Below are positions 1-7,587 of a DNA stretch of 64,000 nt, one piece after another. The position numbers were made by a program, and so were the translations under genes. How positions within the stretch are numbered: position 1 is the first letter of the stretch; every line of letters starts with the position of its first letter. The notes under the pieces were generated by a model. It ran no database searches. It had not been told where the DNA came from and worked only from the letters and a program-made list of their open reading frames with translations. Source of the DNA: Streptomyces albidoflavus (GTDB lineage Bacteria > Actinomycetota > Actinomycetes > Streptomycetales > Streptomycetaceae); contig NZ_JOII01000012.1 in NCBI RefSeq assembly GCF_000719955.1, forward strand, positions 1 to 64,000, given 5' to 3'.

Positions 1-1974
1 GCCCCCGCGCCACCCGCCGCGCCCCGCCCCCTGGACGCCGCCCGCGACCAGCTCCAGGCCGCCCTGACCGCCCGCCACGCCGCCCTCCCCGAGGCCGAAC
101 GCGCCCTGCTCCCGGCCCCGTCCGTGGTCCCGCTCGGCGCCGCCGACACCCTCGGCACCGGCGCCCCGGACCCGTACGCCGCCGCGCGCCCGGCCGCCAC
201 CGTCCACCTCACCTCCCGCGCCGTCCTCACCGGGCCGTGGCTGCCCGAGGGCGCGGGGCCCGAGACCGCCGGCGCCTGCGGCCAGTGCCTGGCCATGCGG
301 TGGCAGCGGCTGCGGGGCCGCACCGAACGGGAGGCGCTGGAGCGTCGGCACGTCCCGCACGGCGCCACCGGCTGGCCGGTGGTCACCGACTGGGCCGTGG
401 ACGCCGTCTGGGCCGCGTACCGGGCGGTGCACCGGCCGGGCCGGACGGCCCCGGAGGCCGAGGAGCCCGCCGACCGGACCCTGCCCCGGGTCACCCGCAC
501 CGACCTGGTCACCCTCGCCACCGCCACCTTCCCCCTGCTGCCCGACCCGCTCTGCCCGGCCTGCGTCACCCCGCGCCCGGAGACCGCCGGCACCGCCCGC
601 CTCACCCTGGAGCCGGCCCCCAAGCCCGACCCCGGCACCTACCGCGTACGCCCCCTCGGCGCCTACGCACTGCCCGTCGCCGCCCTCGCCAACCCGGTCT
701 GCGGCGCCCTCGGCTCCGACACCTGGATCAACCCGGCCTCCACCACCACCGCCCCCGTCGCCGGCACCCACTTCGTGCGCGGCTACGCCGGACTCACCGA
801 CGTCACCTGGTCCGGCCAGGCCAACCGCACCGCCACCAGCCGCCGCCTCGCCTTCCTGGAGGGCCTGGAGCGGTACGCCGGCACCCACCGCCGGCGCGGC
901 ACCACCCCCGTCCTCGGCAGCTACCACCAGCTCGCCGCCGACGCCCTCGACCCGCGCACCTGCGGGGTCTACGCCCCCGAGACGTACGCGAACGACCCCC
1001 TGCTCAGCCCCTTCGACCCGGACCGCGAGATCCCCTGGGTCCGGGGCCACTCGCTGCGCGACGAGCGGCCCGTCCTCGTCCCCGCCCGGCTCGCCCACTA
1101 CAGCGCGGGCGTCGACGCCGACAACTTCGTCTTCGAGTGCTCCAACGGCTGCGCCACCGGCTCCGGGCTCGCCGAGGCGATCCTTTTCGGCCTTCTCGAA
1201 CGCGTGGAACGTGACGCGTTCCTGCTCGCCTGGTACGGCCGCGCCCGGCTCACCGAGATCGACCTCGCCACCCTCACCGACCCCGAGGTCCGCGCCATGA
1301 CCGGCCGGGCCGCCCTGCACGGCTACGACATCCACGTCTACGACACCCGGATGGGCCCGCCCGTCCCCGTCGTCACCGCCCTCGCCGTCCGCCGCGACGG
1401 GGGCCCCGGCACCCTCGCCTTCGCCGCCGCCGCCGGGTTCGACCCCGCCGAGACCGTCGCCTCCGCCCTCTCCGAGGTCCTCACCTACATCCCGCACCTG
1501 CCCTACCAGGTCACCGAACGGCGCGCCGAACTCACCGCCATGGCCGCCGACTTCACCCTCGTACGGGAACTCAAGGACCACGCCCAGCTCTACGGCCTGC
1601 CCGAGATGGCGCACCACGCCGAGCCCTTCCTCGACCCCCTGGACCGCCTCCCGCTCGCCGAGGTCTTCGCCGACTGGGACGCCGTCCGCCCCCGCACCGG
1701 CGACCTCCGCGACGACCTGGCCCTGCTCACCGGCGCCCTCGCCGACGCGGGCCACGACGTGATCGCCGTCGACCAGACCACCCCCGAACAGGCCCGCGCG
1801 GGACTCAGTACCGTCGCCACCGCCGTCCCCGGCCTGCTCCCCATCGACTTCGGCTGGACCCGCCAGCGCGCCCTGACCATGGACCGCCTGCGCACCGGGC
1901 TGCGCACCGCCGGACGCCGCCCCGACGACCTGCCCGCCGACGCCGTCCACCTCGCCCCGCACCCCTTCCCGTGA
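1..1974 (+). CDS. YcaO-domain cyclodehydratase (RiPP azoline synthase), 5' end outside window
   Basis: The frame is open from base 1, so the true start lies left of the window. YcaO enzymes use ATP to cyclise Ser, Thr and Cys side chains of a precursor peptide onto the backbone, giving azolines. Two CxxC pairs (CGQC near 270-285, CPAC near 560) precede the YcaO part, as in cyclodehydratases where an E1-like zinc domain is fused to YcaO. YcaO hallmarks follow: EGLERYAG near 860-880 and the ATP/Mg segment GCATGSGLAEAI..LLERVERDAF near 1150-1220. The C-terminus ends PHPFP, a loose form of the Pro-rich tail of azoline-forming YcaOs. The gene is convergent with a precursor gene and shares a hairpin with it. 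The RiPP role is strong; the final product class is inferred from the precursor. Confidence 0.9.
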   Translation, partial: APAPPAAPRPLDAARDQLQAALTARHAALPEAERALLPAPSVVPLGAADTLGTGAPDPYAAARPAATVHLTSRAVLTGPWLPEGAGPETAGACGQCLAMRWQRLRGRTEREALERRHVPHGATGWPVVTDWAVDAVWAAYRAVHRPGRTAPEAEEPADRTLPRVTRTDLVTLATATFPLLPDPLCPACVTPRPETAGTARLTLEPAPKPDPGTYRVRPLGAYALPVAALANPVCGALGSDTWINPASTTTAPVAGTHFVRGYAGLTDVTWSGQANRTATSRRLAFLEGLERYAGTHRRRGTTPVLGSYHQLAADALDPRTCGVYAPETYANDPLLSPFDPDREIPWVRGHSLRDERPVLVPARLAHYSAGVDADNFVFECSNGCATGSGLAEAILFGLLERVERDAFLLAWYGRARLTEIDLATLTDPEVRAMTGRAALHGYDIHVYDTRMGPPVPVVTALAVRRDGGPGTLAFAAAAGFDPAETVASALSEVLTYIPHLPYQVTERRAELTAMAADFTLVRELKDHAQLYGLPEMAHHAEPFLDPLDRLPLAEVFADWDAVRPRTGDLRDDLALLTGALADAGHDVIAVDQTTPEQARAGLSTVATAVPGLLPIDFGWTRQRALTMDRLRTGLRTAGRRPDDLPADAVHLAPHPFP

Positions 1975-1998
1975 CGGTCCGGGCCCGGGACACACGAG

Positions 1999-2038
1999 GG
2001 CCCCTGACCCGGCGGTGGACGCCGCCGGGACAGGGGCC
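1999..2038. terminator. Bidirectional hairpin terminator between YcaO and precursor
   Basis: GGCCCCTG at 1999-2006 pairs with CAGGGGCC at 2031-2038, and the inner CCGGCGG (2009-2015) pairs with CCGCCGG (2022-2028). It sits between convergent genes. No U-tract is present, which is usual for Streptomyces. Confidence 0.6.
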
Positions 2039-2057
2039 GTACGCGCGATCGGCCGGA

Positions 2058-2234
2058 TCAGGCCGAGCAGGAGGTGGTGCTGGTGGTGCTGGAGCAGGTC
2101 GACGTCGAGGAGCAGGACGTCGAACCGGCGAGCACGACCTCGGCCGCGTCCGAGTAGTCCGAGATCTCGAAGGTCTCCGACTCCAGCTCCAGGATCTCGT
2201 CGGCGAGGGTGGCCAGCTCGGTCTTGGGGGTCAT
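2058..2234 (-). CDS. Thiopeptide/LAP-type RiPP precursor peptide, Ser/Thr/Cys-only core
   Basis: This encodes a 58-residue peptide. ATG at 2234 is chosen because GGGAG lies 8 nt upstream; an in-frame ATG at 2264 lacks support. The acidic leader (residues 1-37) contains LESETFEISDY, matching the E-I-S-D-Y type leader motif of thiostrepton-family precursors. From residue 38 every residue is Ser, Thr or Cys (Cys41, Cys47, Cys56) until the final Ala58, so nearly the whole core could be cyclised or dehydrated. It lies on the strand opposite the YcaO gene. That it is a RiPP precursor is well supported. Whether the product is a macrocyclic thiopeptide or a linear azole peptide depends on genes left of the window (dehydratase, pyridine synthase, dehydrogenase). 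Confidence 0.85.
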   Translation of the reverse strand: MTPKTELATLADEILELESETFEISDYSDAAEVVLAGSTSCSSTSTCSSTTSTTSCSA

Positions 2235-2310
2235 CGCGTACTCCCTGCGGTCCCAGGGGTCCACCGGCCGCTCCGGCGGAACTCACCTGCTGCCGCCATC
2301 CCAGCCCCAC

Positions 2311-2367
2311 CCGCTGTCAGATCCGCCGCCACCCCGCTGTCACCGGCTGACAGTGGCCTGACAGCGG
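2311..2367. promoter_or_regulatory. Nested CTGTCAG/CTGACAG operator cluster
   Basis: CTGTCA(G) occurs forward at 2314-2320 and 2337-2342, and its complement CTGACAG at 2347-2353 and 2358-2364. The outer pair is a perfect 10-bp inverted repeat (CCGCTGTCAG 2311-2320, CTGACAGCGG 2358-2367). The inner pair has a 5-nt spacer (CTGTCA/TGACAG). It lies in the divergent promoter region between precursor and peptidase. The binding regulator is not in the window. Confidence 0.6.
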
Positions 2368-2434
2368 AACGAGACGCCCCTGACACGGCCGCGCCGCACG
2401 CTGCCCGGACGGCCCCGTACCTGAGGACGAAGAG

Positions 2435-3721
2435 GTGACGCCCGTGGCCGCCCCCGAGACCCAGCCGCCCCGCGCCGAGGTGAGGGCCGCCGTCGAGCTG
2501 TACCTCGCCCTGCACCGCGCCCCCGAACTCTCCGGCGCCGAACACGCCACCGCCGCCCTGCTCGCCGACCGCCTCACCGCCCTCGGCCTCACCGTCCACC
2601 GCGGCCTCGCCGGTACCCCCTCCTTCCTCGCCGAACTCCGCAACGGCCCCGGCCCCACCGTCCTCATCCGCACCGAACTCGACGCCCTCCCCGTCACCGA
2701 GGCCACCGGCCTGCCCTACGCCTCCACCGTCCCCGGCGCCATGCACGCCTGCGGCCACGACCTGCACGCCGCCGCCGCCCTCGGCGCCGCCGCCCGCCTC
2801 GCCGCCACCCGCGCCGGCTGGCGGGGCCGCCTGCTCGTCCTCGGCCAGTCCGCCGAGGAGACACTGACCGGCGCCCGCGCGCTCGCCGACGACGGGCTGT
2901 ACGACCGGTTCGGCCGTCCCGACGCCGTCCTCGCCCAGCACGCCGCCCCGCTCCCCGCCGGCACCGTCGCCCACGCCACCGGCGGCCCGCTGATGGCCGG
3001 CAGCCGCACCCTGGACGCCGTCCTGCACGGCCGCGGCGGCCACGCCGCCACCCCGCACCTCGCCGCCGACCCGCTCCTGATGGCCGCCTCCGCCGTCCTG
3101 AGGCTGCACACCCTCACCGCCCGCGAGAGCGCCCCCGCCGAAGGCGCCGTCCTCACCGTCGGCACCCTGCACGCCGGGACCCGCGCCAACGTCATCCCCG
3201 ACCGGGCCACCCTCTCGCTGGGCCTGCGCGCCTTCACCGAACCCGCCCTGGACCGGCTCCACGAGGCGGTACGCCGCGTCCTGGACGCCGAGAGCCAGGC
3301 CGCCGCCGCACCCCGGCCGCCCGAACTGACCCTCACCGCCCGCTCACCCGTCCTCACCCCGGACCCCGCCCTCACCGCCGCCCTGCGCACCGTCCACGCC
3401 GAACACCTCGGCGCGGGCCGTGTCCTGGCCGCCGCCCCGTCCCCGGCCACCGAGGACCTCACCCACCTCACCGCCCTCCCCGACGGCACCCACGTCCCGC
3501 TCGCCTACTGGATGCTCGGCACCACCCCCGCCGCCACCTGGCGGGCCGCCGCCGCGGAGGGCCGCACCGTCCCCGCCAACCACGCCCCGGACTTCGCCCC
3601 CGACCTCCGCCAGGCCCTGCCCACCGGCATCACCGCGCTCACCGCCGCCGCCCGCCACCTCCTCGCGGCCGGCCCGCCCACCGTGGGAGCGGTCCCGCCC
3701 CACCCGGAGGCCGCCCCATGA
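2435..3721 (+). CDS. M20 family metallopeptidase / amidohydrolase
   Basis: This is a two-zinc amidohydrolase of the M20D type (hippurate and N-acyl amino acid hydrolases), 428 residues, a normal family length. Metal-binding signatures are visible: HACGHDLHAA, then QSAEETLTGARAL (QSAEE where most members have QPAEE), then HAAPLPAGTV and GRGGHAATPH. The sequence RTELDALPV replaces the usual R-A-D-M-D. No signal peptide is seen, so it should act in the cytoplasm. The start is ambiguous: GTG 2435 has GAGGA 7 nt upstream, GTG 2444 has AGAGG 8 nt upstream. It is divergent from the RiPP precursor and coupled to the next gene. A role in trimming the leader or product, or in self-protection, is inferred from position only. 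Confidence 0.85.
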   Translation: MTPVAAPETQPPRAEVRAAVELYLALHRAPELSGAEHATAALLADRLTALGLTVHRGLAGTPSFLAELRNGPGPTVLIRTELDALPVTEATGLPYASTVPGAMHACGHDLHAAAALGAAARLAATRAGWRGRLLVLGQSAEETLTGARALADDGLYDRFGRPDAVLAQHAAPLPAGTVAHATGGPLMAGSRTLDAVLHGRGGHAATPHLAADPLLMAASAVLRLHTLTARESAPAEGAVLTVGTLHAGTRANVIPDRATLSLGLRAFTEPALDRLHEAVRRVLDAESQAAAAPRPPELTLTARSPVLTPDPALTAALRTVHAEHLGAGRVLAAAPSPATEDLTHLTALPDGTHVPLAYWMLGTTPAATWRAAAAEGRTVPANHAPDFAPDLRQALPTGITALTAAARHLLAAGPPTVGAVPPHPEAAP

Positions 3722-3978
3722 CCCCCCGGCTCCCCGCCCACCTCGACGTCACCCTCCACCGCGCCGACCCGGCCGCCCCGCCCGGCCAGATCACCGTCAT
3801 CCGCCTGCTCGCGCTGTTGCCGCCCGACTGGTGCTGCCACCCGGACGCGGGCACCGACCAGCTCCGCCTGCGGGTCCGCCCCGCGCCCGCCGAGCCGGGG
3901 CCGGCCCTGGCCCGCGCCCTGGCCGACCCGGCGCTGTGCGGGTGGGGGATGGCGGGGCAGGGGGCGTCACTCCGCTGA
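3718..3978 (+). CDS. Small hypothetical protein coupled to the M20 peptidase
   Basis: This 86-residue protein is not recognised. Its ATG overlaps the peptidase stop as ATGA, so translation is probably coupled. The sequence is Pro- and Ala-rich with one CC pair (WCCHPD) and no membrane segment or signal peptide. The middle reads like a short beta-strand and loop domain. Its 3' end overlaps the convergent TetR gene by 12 nt. Coupling suggests it acts with the peptidase or the RiPP product. Confidence 0.6.
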   Translation: MTPRLPAHLDVTLHRADPAAPPGQITVIRLLALLPPDWCCHPDAGTDQLRLRVRPAPAEPGPALARALADPALCGWGMAGQGASLR

Positions 3979-4581
3979 GCCGGGCGGCGCCTCCCAGAGC
4001 CCGGCCAGATGCGCGTGGAGCACCTCGTACGCCTCCTCCGGGGTGAGGTGGCCGACGAGGACGTGTGTGGTGAGGCCGTCCGCGAGGGCCAGCAGGGTGC
4101 GGGCGGCGCGGCGCGGATCGGGCGGCGCGGGGTGCCCGGCGTCCTCCAGGGCCTCCCGGGCCAGCCCGGTGAACGCCTCCTGGAGCCGGGCGTAGTCGGC
4201 CCGCAGGGTCCGCGCCAGCGCCGGGCTGACGGCGGCCTGCGCGACGAAGGCGAGCCAGACCCGGGCCTCGGCCCGGTCCTCCGCGCGCAGCAGGGCGGTC
4301 TCCTCTGCGGCGTGGCCCAGCGCGGTGCGGGCCGACTGGGCCGGGCTCCCGGCGAGGCGGGCCCGTACGCGCCCGGTGACCCGCTCGCCGATCTGCCCGA
4401 GCGTGAAGGCGAGCATCTCCTCCTTGGTGCGGAAGCACCGCTGCACCGCCCCCATCGACACCCCGGCACGGGCCGCCACGTCGCGCAGGGTCACCCCTTC
4501 CAGCCCGTGCTCGTCGGCGAGCCGGCAGACGGCCCCGGCGATGAGGCGCCGCCGTTCCGCGTGATCCACCTGCTTGGGCAT
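3967..4581 (-). CDS. TetR/AcrR family transcriptional regulator
   Basis: This 204-residue repressor has an N-terminal TetR helix-turn-helix: GVTLRDVAARAGVSMGAVQRCFRTKE spans about residues 28-53, with the usual recognition-helix position. The C-terminal ligand-binding domain is all-helical. ATG 4581 (M-P-K-Q) begins just before the HTH at the normal distance. It is divergent from the amidase, with two palindromes between them, so it probably represses itself and the amidase. Three tandem 9-bp repeats (CGTACCGCT-like, 4597-4623) lie in its leader. Confidence 0.88.
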   Translation of the reverse strand: MPKQVDHAERRRLIAGAVCRLADEHGLEGVTLRDVAARAGVSMGAVQRCFRTKEEMLAFTLGQIGERVTGRVRARLAGSPAQSARTALGHAAEETALLRAEDRAEARVWLAFVAQAAVSPALARTLRADYARLQEAFTGLAREALEDAGHPAPPDPRRAARTLLALADGLTTHVLVGHLTPEEAYEVLHAHLAGLWEAPPGSAE

Positions 4582-4644
4582 GCCCGTCCCTCTCGTCGTA
4601 CCGCTCGTACCGCTCGTACCGCACTCGGCTCGCCCGCAGCTTAT

Positions 4645-4701
4645 TCGATGCGGGCGTATCGGTTCAGGGGTTACCGTGGCGTTCCGATGCGAGCGCATCG
4701 G
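4645..4701. promoter_or_regulatory. Two TetR-type operators
   Basis: A perfect palindrome CCGATGCG-AG-CGCATCGG lies at 4684-4701. A related imperfect copy TCGATGCG-GG-CGTATCGG lies at 4645-4662. Both sit between the divergent tetR and amidase genes, and the downstream copy is 31 nt before the amidase ATG. The size and symmetry fit TetR dimers. Confidence 0.65.
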
Positions 4702-4732
4702 TACATCGGAGTGCGCCCCGGAACGGAGAACC

Positions 4733-6151
4733 ATGCAGGACGACGCCCTGTGGAGGATGACGGCCGCGGACCAGGCCGCGGCCGTGCGCGGCGGGCAGGT
4801 CTCGGCCGCCGAACTGACCGACAGCCACCTCGCCCGCATCGAGGCGGTCAACCCGCGGGTGAACGCGGTCACCCAGCTCTGGGCGGACCGCGCCCGCGAG
4901 GAGGCGGCCCGGCTGGACCGCAGACGGGCGGCGGGGGAGGAACTGGGGCCGCTGGCCGGAGTGCCCTTCACCGTGAAGGAGAGCACCCCCGTCGAAGGCG
5001 TCCCCACCACCTTCGGCGCCGAGCGCTTCCGCGACCTGGTGGCCCGCGCCGACGCGCTGCCCGTGGCCCGGCTGCGGGCCGCCGGGGCGATCCCCGTCGG
5101 GCACAGCAACATCCCGACCATGATCCTGGCGGGGATGCACACCCGCAGCGAGCTGTTCGGCGACACGGTCAACCCGTGGGACCCCGCCCGCACCCCCGGC
5201 GGCTCCAGCGGCGGCGACGCCGTGGCCGTCGCCACCGGCATGGCCCCGCTCGGGCTCGGCAACGACTCCGGCGGGTCGGTGCGCATCCCGGCGCAGTTCT
5301 GCGGCGTCGCCGGACTCAAGCCGTCCACCGGCCGCTTCCCCGCCGACCACCGCGTCCTCGGCCCGGACGACCCCGGCCTCGCCTCCCAACTCCTGGTCAC
5401 CGACGGCCCGCTGGCCCGCAGCGTGGCCGATCTCCGGCTCGCCTACGAGGTGCTGGCCGGCACCGACCCCCGGGACCCGCGCGCCGTACCGGTCCCCGCG
5501 TACGGGGAACGCCTCCCCGGCCCGCTCAAGGTCGCGGTGGTGGCCGACCCCGGCGGGCACGGCGTCCACCCCTCGGTCCGCCAGGCCGTCGCGCGGGCGG
5601 CCGACGCACTCCGCGACGCCGGGTACGAGCTGTGCGAGGTGCCGGACGTGCCCCGTCTCGACGAGGCCCTGGAGGCGTACGGCCGCATCACCGTCACCGA
5701 GTTCGCGCCCTCCTGGCCGGTGGTGCGCACCCTGCTCGGCCCCGGCGGCGACCGCTACATCGCCGCGGCGATGGAGCAGACCCCGCCCGCGACCGCCGCC
5801 GAACTGACGGCGCTGACGGGCACCTGGCTCGGCGTCCGCCGCGCCTGGGCCGAGTTCCTCGACGCGTACCCGCTGCTGCTCGGCCCCGTCTTCACCGAGC
5901 CGCCGGTCGAACCGGGGCTGGAGTCCCGGGACCGGGCGGGCCGCGAGCGGGTCGGCTCGGGGATGCGGCTGTGCACCGCGACCAGCTTCGCCGGCGTACC
6001 CGGCGTGGCGGTCCCCACGGGCCTGGTGGACGGGCTCCCGAGCGGGGTGCAGCTGGTCGGGCGCGCCTTCCGGGAGGACCTGTGCCTGGCGGCGGCCCAG
6101 GCGATCGAGGACCGGCTCGGCGTCCTCACCCCGCTCGACCCGCGCCCCTGA
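4733..6151 (+). CDS. Amidase signature family amidase
   Basis: This 472-residue enzyme hydrolyses carboxylic amides; the substrate is unknown. The Ser-cisSer-Lys triad is visible: Lys in PFTVKES, cis-Ser in GGSSGGDAVAVA, and the nucleophile region in GNDSGGSVRIPAQFCG. ATG 4733 is chosen because GGAG lies about 5 nt upstream in GGAGAACC; the frame upstream is only the divergent promoter. Two palindromes upstream imply control by the adjacent TetR protein. It ends 1 nt before the convergent LuxR-type gene. Confidence 0.9.
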   Translation: MQDDALWRMTAADQAAAVRGGQVSAAELTDSHLARIEAVNPRVNAVTQLWADRAREEAARLDRRRAAGEELGPLAGVPFTVKESTPVEGVPTTFGAERFRDLVARADALPVARLRAAGAIPVGHSNIPTMILAGMHTRSELFGDTVNPWDPARTPGGSSGGDAVAVATGMAPLGLGNDSGGSVRIPAQFCGVAGLKPSTGRFPADHRVLGPDDPGLASQLLVTDGPLARSVADLRLAYEVLAGTDPRDPRAVPVPAYGERLPGPLKVAVVADPGGHGVHPSVRQAVARAADALRDAGYELCEVPDVPRLDEALEAYGRITVTEFAPSWPVVRTLLGPGGDRYIAAAMEQTPPATAAELTALTGTWLGVRRAWAEFLDAYPLLLGPVFTEPPVEPGLESRDRAGRERVGSGMRLCTATSFAGVPGVAVPTGLVDGLPSGVQLVGRAFREDLCLAAAQAIEDRLGVLTPLDPRP

Positions 6152-6152
6152 C

Positions 6153-7157
6153 TCAGACCCACCCCCGCTCGCGCGCCAGCAGGGCCGCCTGCGCCCGGCT
6201 CGCCGCCCCGAGCAGCTGCATCAGGTCGGCGACGTGCCGCCGGTAGGTACGCACCGAGACCCCCAGTTCGCGGGCGCCCGCCTCGTCCTTGCCGACCGTG
6301 CACATCGCCAGGAGCACCCGGCGCTCCATCTCGCTCAGGGGGCTCTCGCCGTGCTGTCCCGCGGCCTCGTCCAGGGGGGCGGCCTGGGCCCAGATCTTCT
6401 CGAAGAGGGCGATGATGTTGGCGACCAGGCCGCTCTTGTGGGCCAGCAGGGCGCCGCGTGCGGTGTCGCGGGGGTCGAGGGGGACCAGCACGGTCCGGCG
6501 GTCGTAGACGAGGAGGCGCTCGCCCGCCTCGCCCTCGTCGGCGACCCGGATGTGGGCCCCGGCGGTGGCCAGCTCCCGCAGGTAGGCGGCGGTCGGCGGG
6601 TCGGCGAGGGCCGAGTGCCGGACGACGTTGCGGATGGTGACGCCGCGGGCCAGGCAGCGCAGGTCCAGCGGGCGGGAGCGGGTGATGTTCTCCGGGGAGA
6701 GCCGCGTGTAGGGCTCCACAGAGAGGATCTCCTCGCGGGCGAAGAAGGCCAGGTCCTCGATGCGGCCACGGATCGCCGCCAGCCCCTCGATCTGCTCGAT
6801 GCCCTGCGGGGTGGCGGTCCGCGCCCCCTGCTCGGCCCGCAGCCCGTCCACCACGTGCCGGGAGCGGGTCACCCGCCGCAGATCCTGGTGCAGCTCGTGC
6901 AGCCGCCGGTCGGTGAGGCGGGACACGGCCTGTTCCGGGTCGGCCGGGACCACCCGGCCGTCCGGCCCGGTGGGCAGCAGCAGGCCCAGCTCGCGCAGGC
7001 GGTCCAGCGCGCGGGCCGCGTCCTTGTCGGCCCGGTCGGCGGTGCGCAGCAGCAGGTGCACGTCGTCGGCGGAGGTCCCCGGATTGCGCAGGAAATGCCG
7101 GTAGAGCTCCTCCTCGGTCGAGGAGAGCCCGAAGACGGCCATCTCGTTGTCACCCAC
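6153..7157 (-). CDS. LuxR-type regulator with TrmB-like N-terminal half
   Basis: This protein has 334 residues. The N-terminus (E-E-E-L-Y-R-H-F-L, then DKDAARALDRLRELGLL) resembles a winged-helix TrmB-like domain. The middle holds a sensory region like that of Streptomyces LuxR/TrmB hybrids (about residues 120-250). The C-terminus has a LuxR-like helix-turn-helix (MERRVLLAMCTVGKDEAGARELGVSVRTYRRHVADLM split over about residues 275-315). The pattern ELGVSVRTYRRHV places the recognition helix. ATG 7157 or ATG 7142 could be the start. No target is obvious; the neighbour on the right is housekeeping mfd. Confidence 0.85.
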   Translation of the reverse strand: MGDNEMAVFGLSSTEEELYRHFLRNPGTSADDVHLLLRTADRADKDAARALDRLRELGLLLPTGPDGRVVPADPEQAVSRLTDRRLHELHQDLRRVTRSRHVVDGLRAEQGARTATPQGIEQIEGLAAIRGRIEDLAFFAREEILSVEPYTRLSPENITRSRPLDLRCLARGVTIRNVVRHSALADPPTAAYLRELATAGAHIRVADEGEAGERLLVYDRRTVLVPLDPRDTARGALLAHKSGLVANIIALFEKIWAQAAPLDEAAGQHGESPLSEMERRVLLAMCTVGKDEAGARELGVSVRTYRRHVADLMQLLGAASRAQAALLARERGWV

Positions 7158-7587
7158 GCTCTGCCCCCGGCTGCGTCATGGGCCGACGGCACGGTCCGGA
7201 GATTGTCCGGGCACGTGCCGCGACGGTCGAGGTTTTTTCGGCACAGAGTAAGCGTTCGCGCCCCACGCCGGGATGGGGCCGGTGCGAATTGTGTGCGAAG
7301 AGTGAGCCAACCGTGCCCGGTTCCGCGTGAACCCCGGACGCCTTCCGTCCGTACGGCACGCGCCGCGGCGACCCAGCGCGAGCGGGACGCGACGGACCGT
7401 GCCGGACGCGTCCACCGGCCGCACGTCGTACGCTGGAGACCCCCGGCCCGTTGGACGTGTCGGGCACTCGCGTGTTCCCCGTCGGCGTGACGACTCCGCC
7501 CCGCCCGGGCGCCCCGGCGCCCGGGCAGCGCCGGGCACGCGGTGGACGACGACCACGACGAGCACGAACGAGGACGGACTTCCCTTC
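7158..7587. other. Intergenic region between luxR-type gene and mfd
   Basis: These 430 bases carry the divergent promoters of the LuxR-type gene and mfd. A run of six T (about 7232) and a short direct repeat GTGCGAA-TTGT-GTGCGAA (about 7281-7298) are visible. No convincing small gene or RNA was seen. Confidence 0.4.
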
